Below the pieces are notes generated by a model. That model ran no database searches, was not told the origin of the DNA, and was given only the letters and a program-made list of their open reading frames with translations. A DNA stretch of 13,932 bases from JACQNR01 sp964533045. GTDB lineage: Bacteria; Acidobacteriota; Terriglobia; UBA7540. Below, in pieces: positions 1 through 6,575 of the stretch (its first letter is position 1; the number at the start of each line of letters is the position of its first letter). Where the stretch lies: the NCBI GenBank assembly GCA_964533045.1, contig CAZHKT010000097.1:1-13932 (forward strand), read 5' to 3'. Position numbers and translations under genes: made by a program.

Positions 1-436
1 GCTCCTCCAGCGTCTTGAGCAGCGCGTTGAAGGCCTCCGTCGTCAGCATGTGGACTTCGTCGATGATAAAAACTTTATAACGGTCTCGCGCCGGGAGATA
101 GCGGACGTTTTCGCGCAGCTCGCGAATCTCGTCGATGCCGCGGTTGGATGCGGCGTCGATTTCAAGAACATCCACGGAATTTCCCGCCGCGATTTCCTGG
201 CAGGAGGGGCATTCGCCGCAGGGCGTAACGGTCGGTCCTTTCACGCAGTTGAGCGACTTGGCAAGGATGCGTGCCGTCGACGTCTTCCCCACCCCGCGCG
301 CGCCGGAGAAAATGTATCCGTGCGCGACGCGATGGGTCAGGATGGCATTCTTGAGCGTGTCGGTGACGAGGCGCTGCCCGACCACGTCATCGAAGACCTG
401 CGGACGGTATTTGCGGGCAATGACTTGATATGACAT
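1..436 (-). CDS. dnaX: DNA polymerase III subunit gamma/tau, N-terminal part (cut by window edge)
   Basis: Clamp-loader ATPase of the replicative polymerase; it loads the beta sliding clamp onto DNA in the cytoplasm. The window holds the first 145 residues; the rest lies beyond position 1. The start MSYQVIARKYRPQVFDDVVG is the classic DnaX opening. Walker A GARGVGKT is at residues 45-52. The zinc module has four cysteines at 64, 73, 76 and 79 (C-x8-C-x2-C-x2-C), and the Walker B/DExx box DEVH is at 126-129, followed by ALLKTLEE. The ATG at 436 gives exactly the family N-terminus; no strong Shine-Dalgarno sequence is seen before it. It lies about 100 bases downstream of the SRP RNA gene on the same strand, a common bacterial arrangement. 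The assignment is very secure. Confidence 0.97.
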   Translation of the reverse strand, partial: MSYQVIARKYRPQVFDDVVGQRLVTDTLKNAILTHRVAHGYIFSGARGVGKTSTARILAKSLNCVKGPTVTPCGECPSCQEIAAGNSVDVLEIDAASNRGIDEIRELRENVRYLPARDRYKVFIIDEVHMLTTEAFNALLKTLEE

Positions 437-536
437 GGCCGGACAGCTCGAGCGAGCCATCACGCGTCGAAAAGCGAAAATCGGGACGGCGGCTTCCCTC
501 GGCGCCTTTCGATTGTCGAACATCGAGCTGGGCGCC

Positions 537-637
537 AGACTTCGGGTGAACTGCGGCACACGGAGAGGCCTGCTACCGTTGCTTCCTTCCGGACCTGGCG
601 GGGTTTGCAAGCATCCGTCGCACAGTGCCCGAAGTCT
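537..637 (-). ncRNA. ffs: Signal recognition particle RNA, small bacterial (4.5S) type
   Basis: The RNA scaffold that binds Ffh to target ribosomes making membrane proteins. Read on the minus strand, the hallmark apical stem CCAGGTCCGGAAGGAAGCA is present (core GGAAGGAAGC complementary to plus 581-590), followed by the downstream AGCAGG strand. The outer ends form a perfect 10-bp helix: AGACTTCGGG (from 637) pairs with CCCGAAGTCT (ending at 537). This defines a 101-nt RNA of normal length without an Alu domain. It is transcribed toward dnaX. The exact ends are inferred from the helix. A clear sigma70 promoter upstream of 637 could not be recognised. Confidence 0.93.
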
Positions 638-731
638 GACACAAAACTGGTCGCGAAAATCAGCTTCCGCCCGTCCATGATGGTAACACGCGCGCTCGGC
701 TGGCGTCGACCCGTTTGAGGAAAAGCCTCGC

Positions 732-760
732 TTGACCGGGACCGGGCAATAGGGTACTTT
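732..760 (+). promoter_or_regulatory. Sigma70-type promoter of the 868..1539 lipoprotein gene
   Basis: The -35 box TTGACC (732-737) and the -10 box TACTTT (755-760) are separated by exactly 17 bases. Transcription would begin near 767 and leave a leader of about 100 bases before the ATG at 868. The call rests on consensus matching alone. Confidence 0.55.
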
Positions 761-854
761 GGCCTTCACAGAGACCGGGGCACAACAAGCAGGAGGGGAT
801 GGGCGCGGAGGCCCGACACCGGCGAGAAGGGGAAGGCCGCCTCGAGTCCAAACT

Positions 855-860
855 AGGAGG
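855..860 (+). promoter_or_regulatory. Strong Shine-Dalgarno site deciding the start at 868
   Basis: A perfect AGGAGG lies 7 bases before the ATG at 868. The reading frame stays open upstream to an ATG at 799, but that start has no ribosome site and would place 23 charged residues before the lipoprotein signal, so 868 is preferred. Confidence 0.85.
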
Positions 861-867
861 AAGAAAG

Positions 868-1539
868 ATGAACACGAAGATCAGGAAAGCCGGATGGATG
901 GCCCTGCTGCTCGCTTTGAGTCTGGTAGCATGCCAGCCGGGAACCAAGGCGCCAGAGGGAACGGCAGGCACCGAGGGAGGCGCACTGGGCAGCAAACCGC
1001 CCTCGGCAAAGAAGGAAGCCGCCGTCACCCTCACCATCCCAGCCGATACGACGATCAAGGTCCGGATGGGGTCCACGATTGACACGGGCACGGCGCAGAG
1101 CGGCACGGAATTCGAAGGAACGCTGGCCGAAGCAATTTCTGTGGGCGGCACGATGGTGGCGCCGGTGGGCAGCGCGGTGACGGGCAAGGTCACGAAGGCC
1201 GTCAGTTCCGGCCGCTTGAAGACTCCGGCGGAAATCCACCTGGTCTTGACGTCGCTGACGGTCAAGGGCGGCAAGAAAGTGGATATCACCACCGACACCT
1301 GGAGCATGAAAGGCAAGTCCCACGCCAAGCGCAACGTGGAATTCATTGGCGGCGGAGCCGGAGCCGGCGCGCTGATCGGAGCCATCGCGGGCGGGAAGAA
1401 GGGCGCGGCGATCGGAGCCGCGACCGGCGCGGGCGCCGGAACGGCCGCCGCTGCGTACACCGGCAAGGATGAAATCACCCTTCCCCCCGAAACGGCTGTT
1501 TCCTTTAAGCTGGCGTCTCCAGTCGAGGTCACTCTGTAA
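868..1539 (+). CDS. Predicted lipoprotein with glycine-zipper segment
   Basis: A 223-aa predicted envelope lipoprotein of unknown function. The N-terminus has basic residues (MNTKIRKAGW), a hydrophobic stretch and a lipobox LVAC with the lipidated cysteine at residue 22, so signal peptidase II processing is expected. A Gly/Pro/Lys-rich linker follows, then a beta-rich domain (about residues 50-150; it opens with LTIPADTTIKVRMGSTIDT). A glycine-zipper stretch (GGGAGAGALIGAIAGG and the following GAAIGAATGAGAG) comes next, of the type that inserts in or packs against membranes. The protein ends with a short beta segment. Similar 'IPAGT.I.VR' domains plus glycine zippers are familiar in acidobacterial proteins (recalled, not searched). 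It is the only plus-strand gene here, has its own promoter and Shine-Dalgarno site, and converges on the kinase gene. Confidence 0.85.
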   Translation: MNTKIRKAGWMALLLALSLVACQPGTKAPEGTAGTEGGALGSKPPSAKKEAAVTLTIPADTTIKVRMGSTIDTGTAQSGTEFEGTLAEAISVGGTMVAPVGSAVTGKVTKAVSSGRLKTPAEIHLVLTSLTVKGGKKVDITTDTWSMKGKSHAKRNVEFIGGGAGAGALIGAIAGGKKGAAIGAATGAGAGTAAAAYTGKDEITLPPETAVSFKLASPVEVTL

Positions 1540-1575
1540 GCCGGCGCCCCGGAGAGGCAGACCGGGAGAGGCTGG

Positions 1576-1594
1576 CGAGGCACGGCCGGCCTCG
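1576..1594. terminator. Weak hairpin between convergent genes
   Basis: A 6-bp stem (CGAGGC with GCCTCG) with a 7-base loop sits in the 58-base gap between the lipoprotein stop and the kinase stop. It could work on both strands, but no T-run follows on either side, so an intrinsic terminator is only a guess. Confidence 0.25.
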
Positions 1595-1597
1595 TGC

Positions 1598-3409
1598 TTA
1601 CTTCCTGGGTTTGGTCCACTCCAGCTTGAGGTGGTCTCGGGAAGGAGTCACGCGAAGCATGGTGGCGCCGCCTTCGGGGGGCGGCGCCGAAATGCTGTTC
1701 TGGATGTTCACGGCACCGTCATCGGTGTAGACGCGGACGGTCAAATCCCTGGCGGAGACGGGAAGGGCGGTTACATCCTGCAATTCGCCGCCAAACCCTT
1801 TCCCGCCGATCCCGATGAATCCCTTCTTTTTCTTTCCCGAAAGGCGCGCCTGATAGAGCGTCTTGGCGCCATCGAGCACCAGCAGCGTCGCCTGCTCAAA
1901 TTCGTGCTTGCAGTAGACGGTGATGTCGGTGGTCGGCGTCGGCACGGAGGCCGGCGGCGGAGTCCCGGCGCGGGCCGCGGCGGACGCGACTTCGGCCCTG
2001 GCGGCTGCCTTCGCGGCAGTCTTGGGCACGGCAGGGGCAGTGTTTTCAGGCTTCGGCTCGGGCGGCGCGGGTGACGGAGCCGTGACCGCCGCTGTCTCCG
2101 AGAGCTGGTTGGGTGGTGGTGGCGAGGCGGGCGCGGCGCGGCGAGGATTCTTCATGTACCAGAACCCTCCGCCTGCCACCAGAAGGATAACGAGGCCGAT
2201 CACCACAAAGACAACATTGGACGATTTCCTCTCGGAGGCCACCGCCGCAGGAGCCGTCGTGACCCGCTGATCCGTGGCCGCGGCAGGAGGCTTGCCTTTG
2301 AGCGCAAGAGAAGCGGTGGTCGTAGCGGCTGCCGCAGGCGGCGGCGCCGCCGGGGGCTCGTCAACCGGCGGGCCTGAAGGCGGACTGGCCGGCGGCACGG
2401 CAGCAGCAAGCGGCACGGGCGTCGTCACGGCAGGCGGCGCGGGATGGGGGGGGACGGCTGCGGCAGCAAGCGGGACCGTCGGCGTCTCACCCGCCGGCGG
2501 ACGGAGCGGTATCAAAGGATGCGACGCTGCCACCGTCCGCTCCGCCGCGTGGAGATCGGCGGGGGAAACCTTGGCCTGCGAGCGGGGGGGCCGGCCACTC
2601 CGCAAGTCGTCCAGGTCGTCCAGGAATTCACGGGCCGAGCTGTAGCGCATGGCCCGATCCTTGGCCAAACAGCGCAGGATGACGTAGTCATCGGCCGCCG
2701 TCAGCTTAGGATTCACCTTGCTCGGCGCGACCGGATCCTCATACACAATCTTGAACATGACCGCAGCCGTGTCTCCCACGAAGGGCTTCTCGCCCACCAG
2801 CATCAGGTAAAGCAGGATCCCCAGCGAAAAGATGTCGGCGCGCGCGTCAATTTCGCCGCCGGTCACCTGTTCCGGCGACATGTAGGAAGGGGTGCCCATG
2901 ATCGCCACCGTGCGCATGGCGTTCTGAGCGGCAATCTTGGCGATGCCGAAGTCGGTGATTTTGGCGCGCCCGTCCTCGGTCAGGATGATGTTGGCGGGCT
3001 TCAGGTCACGGTGAATGATCTGGTTGCGGTGCGCGTAATCCAGCGCTTCGGCCACCTGCCGGATGATGTCAAACGCCTTTTCGGTTTCGAGGCGCGGATT
3101 GGCGATCAGGAGTTTTTCCAGCGTCTTGCCCGGAATGTACTCCATGACGATGTAGCTGGAGCGGGTGGATTCGTCTTCGAGGGCGTCGTGAATGGTAACA
3201 ATGCCGTGGTGCGAGAGCCGTCCGGCAGCGCGCGCCTCGCGCAGGAAGGTGTCGCGGGGGCTGAGCGTACCCTCGTCGGTCTTGTCGTCGAGCGTGAGAA
3301 CCTTGACGGCGACCAGGCGGCCGATGGTCGGGTCGGAGGCCTTGTAGACGACGCCCATGGCGCCGCGGCCCAGTTCCTCGATTACCTCGTATCGCCCGAT
3401 CTTCTTCAT
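1598..3409 (-). CDS. Transmembrane serine/threonine protein kinase (Hanks type)
   Basis: A 603-aa receptor-like kinase that phosphorylates proteins on Ser/Thr. The kinase domain covers about residues 5-270. It has the glycine loop GRGAMGVVY (14-22), ATP-binding Lys36 (VAVKVL), helix-C Glu58, catalytic loop HRDLKPAN with Asp135, DFG at 153-155, and the activation/APE region GTPSYMSPEQ. All catalytic residues are intact. A Pro/Ala/Thr-rich linker (about 285-395) leads to one membrane helix (about 399-419, rich in V, I, L and G). A second Pro/Ala stretch follows, then an extracytoplasmic beta-rich domain of about 100 residues (from about 495) that I do not recognise; it is not PASTA. The ATG at 3409 overlaps the TGA of the FHA gene (ATGA), implying translational coupling. 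FHA proteins commonly bind phosphothreonine made by such kinases. Confidence 0.95.
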   Translation of the reverse strand: MKKIGRYEVIEELGRGAMGVVYKASDPTIGRLVAVKVLTLDDKTDEGTLSPRDTFLREARAAGRLSHHGIVTIHDALEDESTRSSYIVMEYIPGKTLEKLLIANPRLETEKAFDIIRQVAEALDYAHRNQIIHRDLKPANIILTEDGRAKITDFGIAKIAAQNAMRTVAIMGTPSYMSPEQVTGGEIDARADIFSLGILLYLMLVGEKPFVGDTAAVMFKIVYEDPVAPSKVNPKLTAADDYVILRCLAKDRAMRYSSAREFLDDLDDLRSGRPPRSQAKVSPADLHAAERTVAASHPLIPLRPPAGETPTVPLAAAAVPPHPAPPAVTTPVPLAAAVPPASPPSGPPVDEPPAAPPPAAAATTTASLALKGKPPAAATDQRVTTAPAAVASERKSSNVVFVVIGLVILLVAGGGFWYMKNPRRAAPASPPPPNQLSETAAVTAPSPAPPEPKPENTAPAVPKTAAKAAARAEVASAAARAGTPPPASVPTPTTDITVYCKHEFEQATLLVLDGAKTLYQARLSGKKKKGFIGIGGKGFGGELQDVTALPVSARDLTVRVYTDDGAVNIQNSISAPPPEGGATMLRVTPSRDHLKLEWTKPRK

Positions 3410-3996
3410 TCGATTTCGCGCTGTACGATCGCCAGCTGCAGGACGTGATTCCCCACCCGGAACCTCGCTCCGTCCGGGAGCGGAGCCGCATCCACACGCT
3501 GGTCTTCCAGGAAGGTTCCGTTGGTGCTTTCCAGATCGCGCAGCAGGACGCCTTCCGCCGAGGACTCAATCGCGCAATGCACGCGCGAAACCCGTTCGTC
3601 ATCGAGATTCAGGTCACCATTGGTGCGGCCGATGACAAAGCGGGGCTTGCTGATGGGATACACGGTTCCCTTCTCGGGACCCTCGATCACTCTCAGGCTC
3701 ATCTCGATATGCGCCGGGATGAGCAGCAGCCGGCCCTCGGGGCTCACCTGCGAAACGACCCGGGGCACTTTCTTGCGTGTCGGGTCCATCACAAACGTTG
3801 TGAGTTTGGGATTCGGAACAGTCGTCGGCTTCTTGCAGGCGGGGCAGGCCACTTCCGTCTGCTCCTGGTTGCCGAACACCCCTTCATCCACCGGAAAGGC
3901 GCTTCCGCAGTGGTTGCAAATGGCCTGCACGGTCTCCCCGCTTTCCCCTTGCCCAATCTGCAAGCCCCCCGCCTGGATGGGGGGTATCATCACCAT
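3406..3996 (-). CDS. Zinc-ribbon / FHA-domain protein
   Basis: A 196-aa cytoplasmic protein with no signal peptide or membrane helix. Residues 27-54 form a zinc-ribbon-like knuckle pair (C27-x2-C30 and C51-x2-C54). Residues about 100-190 form a forkhead-associated domain with the diagnostic set GR (123-124), SRVH (137-140) and STNGTF (157-162), all needed to bind phosphothreonine peptides. The frame stays open far upstream through the end of ccmC, so the start must be chosen. MVM at 3996, 3993 and 3990 offers ATG, GTG or ATG just before the zinc ribbon, with no convincing Shine-Dalgarno site; 3996 was taken. The stop codon overlaps the kinase ATG by 4 bases. A role as adaptor or substrate of that kinase is an inference from this arrangement. 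Confidence 0.9.
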   Translation of the reverse strand: MVMIPPIQAGGLQIGQGESGETVQAICNHCGSAFPVDEGVFGNQEQTEVACPACKKPTTVPNPKLTTFVMDPTRKKVPRVVSQVSPEGRLLLIPAHIEMSLRVIEGPEKGTVYPISKPRFVIGRTNGDLNLDDERVSRVHCAIESSAEGVLLRDLESTNGTFLEDQRVDAAPLPDGARFRVGNHVLQLAIVQREIE

Positions 3997-4057
3997 TCTG
4001 TCCGGACACAAACTTTTGGACAGTGAGGTATACCACAATCCGGGCGGCAGTTGTAGT

Positions 4058-4102
4058 GCCTGATTCACAACCGGCGCCGGGGAGGGAAGGGGGGAATCAG
4101 GC
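4058..4102. terminator. Large inverted repeat at the end of the ccm cluster
   Basis: GCCTGATTC (4058-4066) and GAATCAGGC (4094-4102) are perfect 9-bp inverted copies. The 27-base loop between them contains the palindrome CCGGCGCCGG (4071-4080). The right arm covers the ccmD stop codon. The structure separates the ccm cluster from the FHA/kinase pair and may end or attenuate transcription. No T-run follows, so it is not a textbook intrinsic terminator. Confidence 0.4.
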
Positions 4103-4234
4103 GTCGGGCGAGGGGGCACGCAGGCTTTCGATCTCCCGGCGCACCCGGGCCTTGCGCCGGGAAAGATGCCAGGCGTAGAAGCCGAGCAAAGCCGCCGTAA
4201 GAACGTATGCGGTGATGAGATAGGGATTAGACAT
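4097..4234 (-). CDS. ccmD: Small CcmD-like haem exporter protein
   Basis: A 45-aa single-span membrane protein. It starts MSNPYLITAYVLTAALLGFY; a hydrophobic helix (about residues 5-22) is followed by a strongly basic tail (WHLSRRKARVRREIESLR). That topology and size match CcmD, which helps release haem-loaded CcmE from the CcmABC exporter. The ATG at 4234 overlaps the last 8 bases of ccmC, and GGGAGG sits just upstream with short spacing. CcmD proteins are too short and variable for motif proof; the identification rests on size, topology and position immediately after ccmC. Confidence 0.85.
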   Translation of the reverse strand: MSNPYLITAYVLTAALLGFYAWHLSRRKARVRREIESLRAPSPDA

Positions 4235-4928
4235 GAGCCTCCCGGGAATCGCGACCTCCGCTGGAGCGACGGGCTTCGCTCAACTGGCGGCGCAGGCGGG
4301 CCAGCAGGGTGTGCTCTCGGACCAGGTAAATATAGAGACTCAGAAAGGCCCCGGCGCAGACGAAGAGGGTCAGACGCATCGCCGGATCCAGTCCGGAGCC
4401 CTCGCCGCCGCCCAGCACCGGCTGGGGATGCTGCGTCCTCCACCAGCGGATCGCCATATAATTGACCGGTACGTCCACAAATCCGATGACGCCCACCACG
4501 GCGGCCAGCAAGGCCGACCGGCCGGGATTGAAAACGTAGCTCCGCAACATCAGGTAAGACACATAGAGAAGCCAGAGCATGAAACTCATGGTGAGACGGG
4601 CGTCCCACGTCCACCAGATGCCCCAGACGGGCTTGGCCCACAAAGGGCCCGTTACGATCATGCTGGTGCAGAAAATGAAGCCCACTTCGGCCGAGGCATG
4701 CGCCAGGTCGTCCGCCCCCTGGGTGCGCTTCAGGAGGTAGAAAACGCTGCCCGCAAAGACGACGCCGTAGGCCACCAAAGCCGTCCACGCCGCCGCCACG
4801 TGAATATAGAAGATGCGCTGCACGTCCCCCATCGTCGCCTCCTGCGGGGCGAAGAAGAAAATCATCCAGACAGAGGCCGCCAGGGCTGCCAGCGTGAGGG
4901 CGAGATGGATGTTTCGCGCATTCATCAT
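4227..4928 (-). CDS. ccmC: Haem exporter permease CcmC (WWD family)
   Basis: A 233-aa polytopic inner-membrane protein that presents haem to CcmE for covalent attachment. It has six likely membrane helices. The WWD signature WGIWWTWDARLT is at residues 102-113. Two likely haem-ligating histidines flank it, at 43 (IFYIHVAAAW) and 167 (RTQHPQP), in the positions expected for the family. The length is normal. Two ATG codons open the frame (4928 and 4925); the first was taken and no strong Shine-Dalgarno site is visible. It follows ccmB by 71 bases and overlaps ccmD. Confidence 0.96.
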   Translation of the reverse strand: MMNARNIHLALTLAALAASVWMIFFFAPQEATMGDVQRIFYIHVAAAWTALVAYGVVFAGSVFYLLKRTQGADDLAHASAEVGFIFCTSMIVTGPLWAKPVWGIWWTWDARLTMSFMLWLLYVSYLMLRSYVFNPGRSALLAAVVGVIGFVDVPVNYMAIRWWRTQHPQPVLGGGEGSGLDPAMRLTLFVCAGAFLSLYIYLVREHTLLARLRRQLSEARRSSGGRDSREAHV

Positions 4929-4999
4929 TCGGATGTCCGGGGTGGGTGGCAGGTTGTCAGAGGGTCCCCGTCAGACCGCAACCAGCCGCCTTCGGCCCG

Positions 5000-5677
5000 C
5001 TACTCCTCCACCACATATTCAAACAACAGATACGATAACACGAGAAAGATGACACAGAAGGCAACCAGCAGGTTGACCCAGTCGCGGTAGACGGCGAGCG
5101 GTTCGCCGCGCAGCGCCCCCGTGGTCCCTTCGATGGCTCCAATAAAGGCCGGAACCGCAATGGGGAACTGCAGCACCGGCAGCATCACCTCGCGCATGCG
5201 GGTATTGGCGGAAATGGCGCCGAAGATGGTTCCCACCGCGACATAGCCGAGCGTCGCCAGACCCGTCACCAGAACGAAATTGGAAAGCACCGGAAGGAAG
5301 GAGAAGTTATACCAGAGGGCGGTAGCGAACACGATCACCCCTTCGGCGACCACCAAGAAGAGCAAATTCGCCAGCAGCTTGCCGAGGTAGATCGCGCCGG
5401 GATCGGCGGGCGTGAGGATCATCCCTTCCAGGCTGGAGTTTTCGCGCTCGGAGGCGAAGGACCGGTTGAAGCCCAGCACGCCCGCAAAGGCAAAAGCCAC
5501 CCAAAGCATGCCGGGCAGCAGCCGCAACGACATTTCCCGCGCCGACTCGAAGGCAAAGTTGAAGAGAAACACGATGAGCACCCCAAAAACGCACATCGAG
5601 GCGAGCGTTTCCCGCTGCCGCCACTCGACGCGGAGATCCTTTACAAATACGGCCCAGATGACTCGCAACGATTGCAT
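5000..5677 (-). CDS. ccmB: Haem exporter permease CcmB
   Basis: A 225-aa membrane subunit of the CcmAB ABC transporter used in releasing holo-CcmE. The pattern is typical of CcmB: an amphipathic start (FVKDLRVEWRQRETL), six predicted helices, the conserved cytoplasmic segment FNRSFASERENSSLEG and LTPADPGAIYLGKLLANL, then LQFPIAVPAFIGAIEGT. The length is normal for the family. The ATG at 5677 directly follows a tract of 7-bp repeats that occupies the usual ribosome-site position, so translation initiation signals are unclear. It lies between ccmA (172-base gap) and ccmC. Confidence 0.95.
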   Translation of the reverse strand: MQSLRVIWAVFVKDLRVEWRQRETLASMCVFGVLIVFLFNFAFESAREMSLRLLPGMLWVAFAFAGVLGFNRSFASERENSSLEGMILTPADPGAIYLGKLLANLLFLVVAEGVIVFATALWYNFSFLPVLSNFVLVTGLATLGYVAVGTIFGAISANTRMREVMLPVLQFPIAVPAFIGAIEGTTGALRGEPLAVYRDWVNLLVAFCVIFLVLSYLLFEYVVEE

Positions 5678-5682
5678 AGAAA

Positions 5683-5717
5683 AGCTGTCAGCCTTCAGGT
5701 TTCAGCAATCAGCCTCC
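5683..5717. repeat. Degenerate heptad tandem repeat (5 units) before ccmB
   Basis: On the plus strand there are five consecutive 7-mers: AGCTGTC, AGCCTTC, AGGTTTC, AGCAATC, AGCCTCC. Positions 1, 2 and 7 (A, G, C) are invariant. Looser 7-base periodicity continues to about 5752 (CGAATGG, CGAAAAC, GGAAATT, CGCAATT, CGCGGGT). It lies within the ccmA-ccmB gap, adjoining the ccmB start. Confidence 0.7.
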
Positions 5718-5819
5718 CGAATGGCGAAAACGGAAATTCGCAATTCGCGGGTCATCAGCCCGCGTTACTGCGTGCTCCATCATCCCTTCACCAGTATCGC
5801 CGGCGCAGCAGGAGCGCTT

Positions 5820-5868
5820 TTTGAGTTTCGAGTTTCCACTCGCCCATCTTCAATCTTTCATCTTCGAT
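5820..5868. repeat. Degenerate heptad tandem repeat (7 units) over the ccmA 3' end
   Basis: On the plus strand there are seven consecutive 7-mers: TTTGAGT, TTCGAGT, TTCCACT, CGCCCAT, CTTCAAT, CTTTCAT, CTTCGAT. Position 7 is always T and position 2 is T in six of seven. The tract covers the ccmA stop codon and its last codons, so it sets the C-terminal residues of CcmA. Confidence 0.65.
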
Positions 5869-6575
5869 TGCCGGATGCCCAGCGACTCGAGCGGGGCCAG
5901 TTCCAGCGGCCCGTCGAACTTCACGCGGCCCGCGGCCATGACCACCAGCCGCCGGGCCAGTGCCGCGCCCTGGTCGAAGTCGTGGGTGGAGAACACCACC
6001 GTCTTCCCTTCCTTCGGCAAACGCTGGAGCAGCGCCTCCAGTTTTTCCGTGGAAGCGGCGTCGAGCCCGGTAAAAGGCTCGTCGAGCAGCACAAAGTCGG
6101 GATTATGCAAGAGCGCCCGGGCCAGCGTGGCACGCTGCTGGAGCCCCCGCGAAAGTTTCCGTACCGGCTCGTCGGCGCGATCCTCGATCGAGAACATCTG
6201 AAGGACCGCGGCGATGCGCTCCTGGACGGCCGGCAGGGCAAAAAGAGTGCCGGCCAGCTGCAAATTTTCTCGGGTGGTCAGATCGCCGTAGAGGAAGGTG
6301 GCATGCGAGACAAAGCCGATCCGGGAGCGAGCCGCCGCCAGGTTTGCGTGAATCTCCGCGTCACCGAACAACGCGTGTCCCTCGGCGGGGCGGGCCAGGG
6401 TGCAGAGGATGCGCAGCAGGGTCGTCTTGCCGGCCCCGTTGGGCCCGTACAGGAAGACGGATTCGCCCGGGCCGATGCGCAAGCTGACGTCACGCAGCGC
6501 CGCGAGGTCGCCGAAATACTTGGACACGTTGCGGAGTTCGAGGTGCGCCTTAGCGGGAGGCGTTTCGGTTGGCAT
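5850..6575 (-). CDS. ccmA: ABC transporter ATP-binding protein CcmA
   Basis: A 241-aa cytoplasmic ATPase partner of CcmB; ATP hydrolysis drives release of haem-bound CcmE. Walker A GPNGAGKT is at 44-51, and the region VSHATFLYGDLTTRENL (89-105) replaces the usual Q-loop in CcmA style. The signature LSRGLQQR is at 141-148, Walker B FVLLDEPFTGLD at 161-172 and the H-loop STHDF at 196-200. Everything needed for ATP hydrolysis is present. The ATG at 6575 overlaps the upstream 416-aa gene by 26 bases, which suggests coupled translation. The last residues (QSKMKD) and the stop are encoded within a degenerate heptad repeat, so the C-terminus may have been altered by repeat insertion. Confidence 0.94.
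   Translation of the reverse strand: MPTETPPAKAHLELRNVSKYFGDLAALRDVSLRIGPGESVFLYGPNGAGKTTLLRILCTLARPAEGHALFGDAEIHANLAAARSRIGFVSHATFLYGDLTTRENLQLAGTLFALPAVQERIAAVLQMFSIEDRADEPVRKLSRGLQQRATLARALLHNPDFVLLDEPFTGLDAASTEKLEALLQRLPKEGKTVVFSTHDFDQGAALARRLVVMAAGRVKFDGPLELAPLESLGIRQSKMKD

Noticed and set aside
435..680. Small plus- and minus-strand open frames over the SRP RNA region
   Set aside because: The region is explained by the SRP RNA with its conserved core and closing helix. The frames lack ribosome sites.
4001..4040. Promoter for the FHA gene (TGGTATACC extended -10 on the minus strand near 4028-4036)
   Set aside because: The -10 match is partial and no acceptable -35 box lies 16-18 bases upstream. 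Kept as unproven.
3997..4788. Upstream extension of the FHA gene frame through ccmD into ccmC
   Set aside because: The extension overlaps two recognised genes in other frames and is low-complexity Pro/Arg-rich. The FHA protein is complete from 3996.
5683..5868. Possible CRISPR array or transposon scar in the ccmA-ccmB gap
   Set aside because: The repeats are only 7 bases, contiguous and degenerate, with no unique spacers, no terminal inverted repeats and no transposase nearby.
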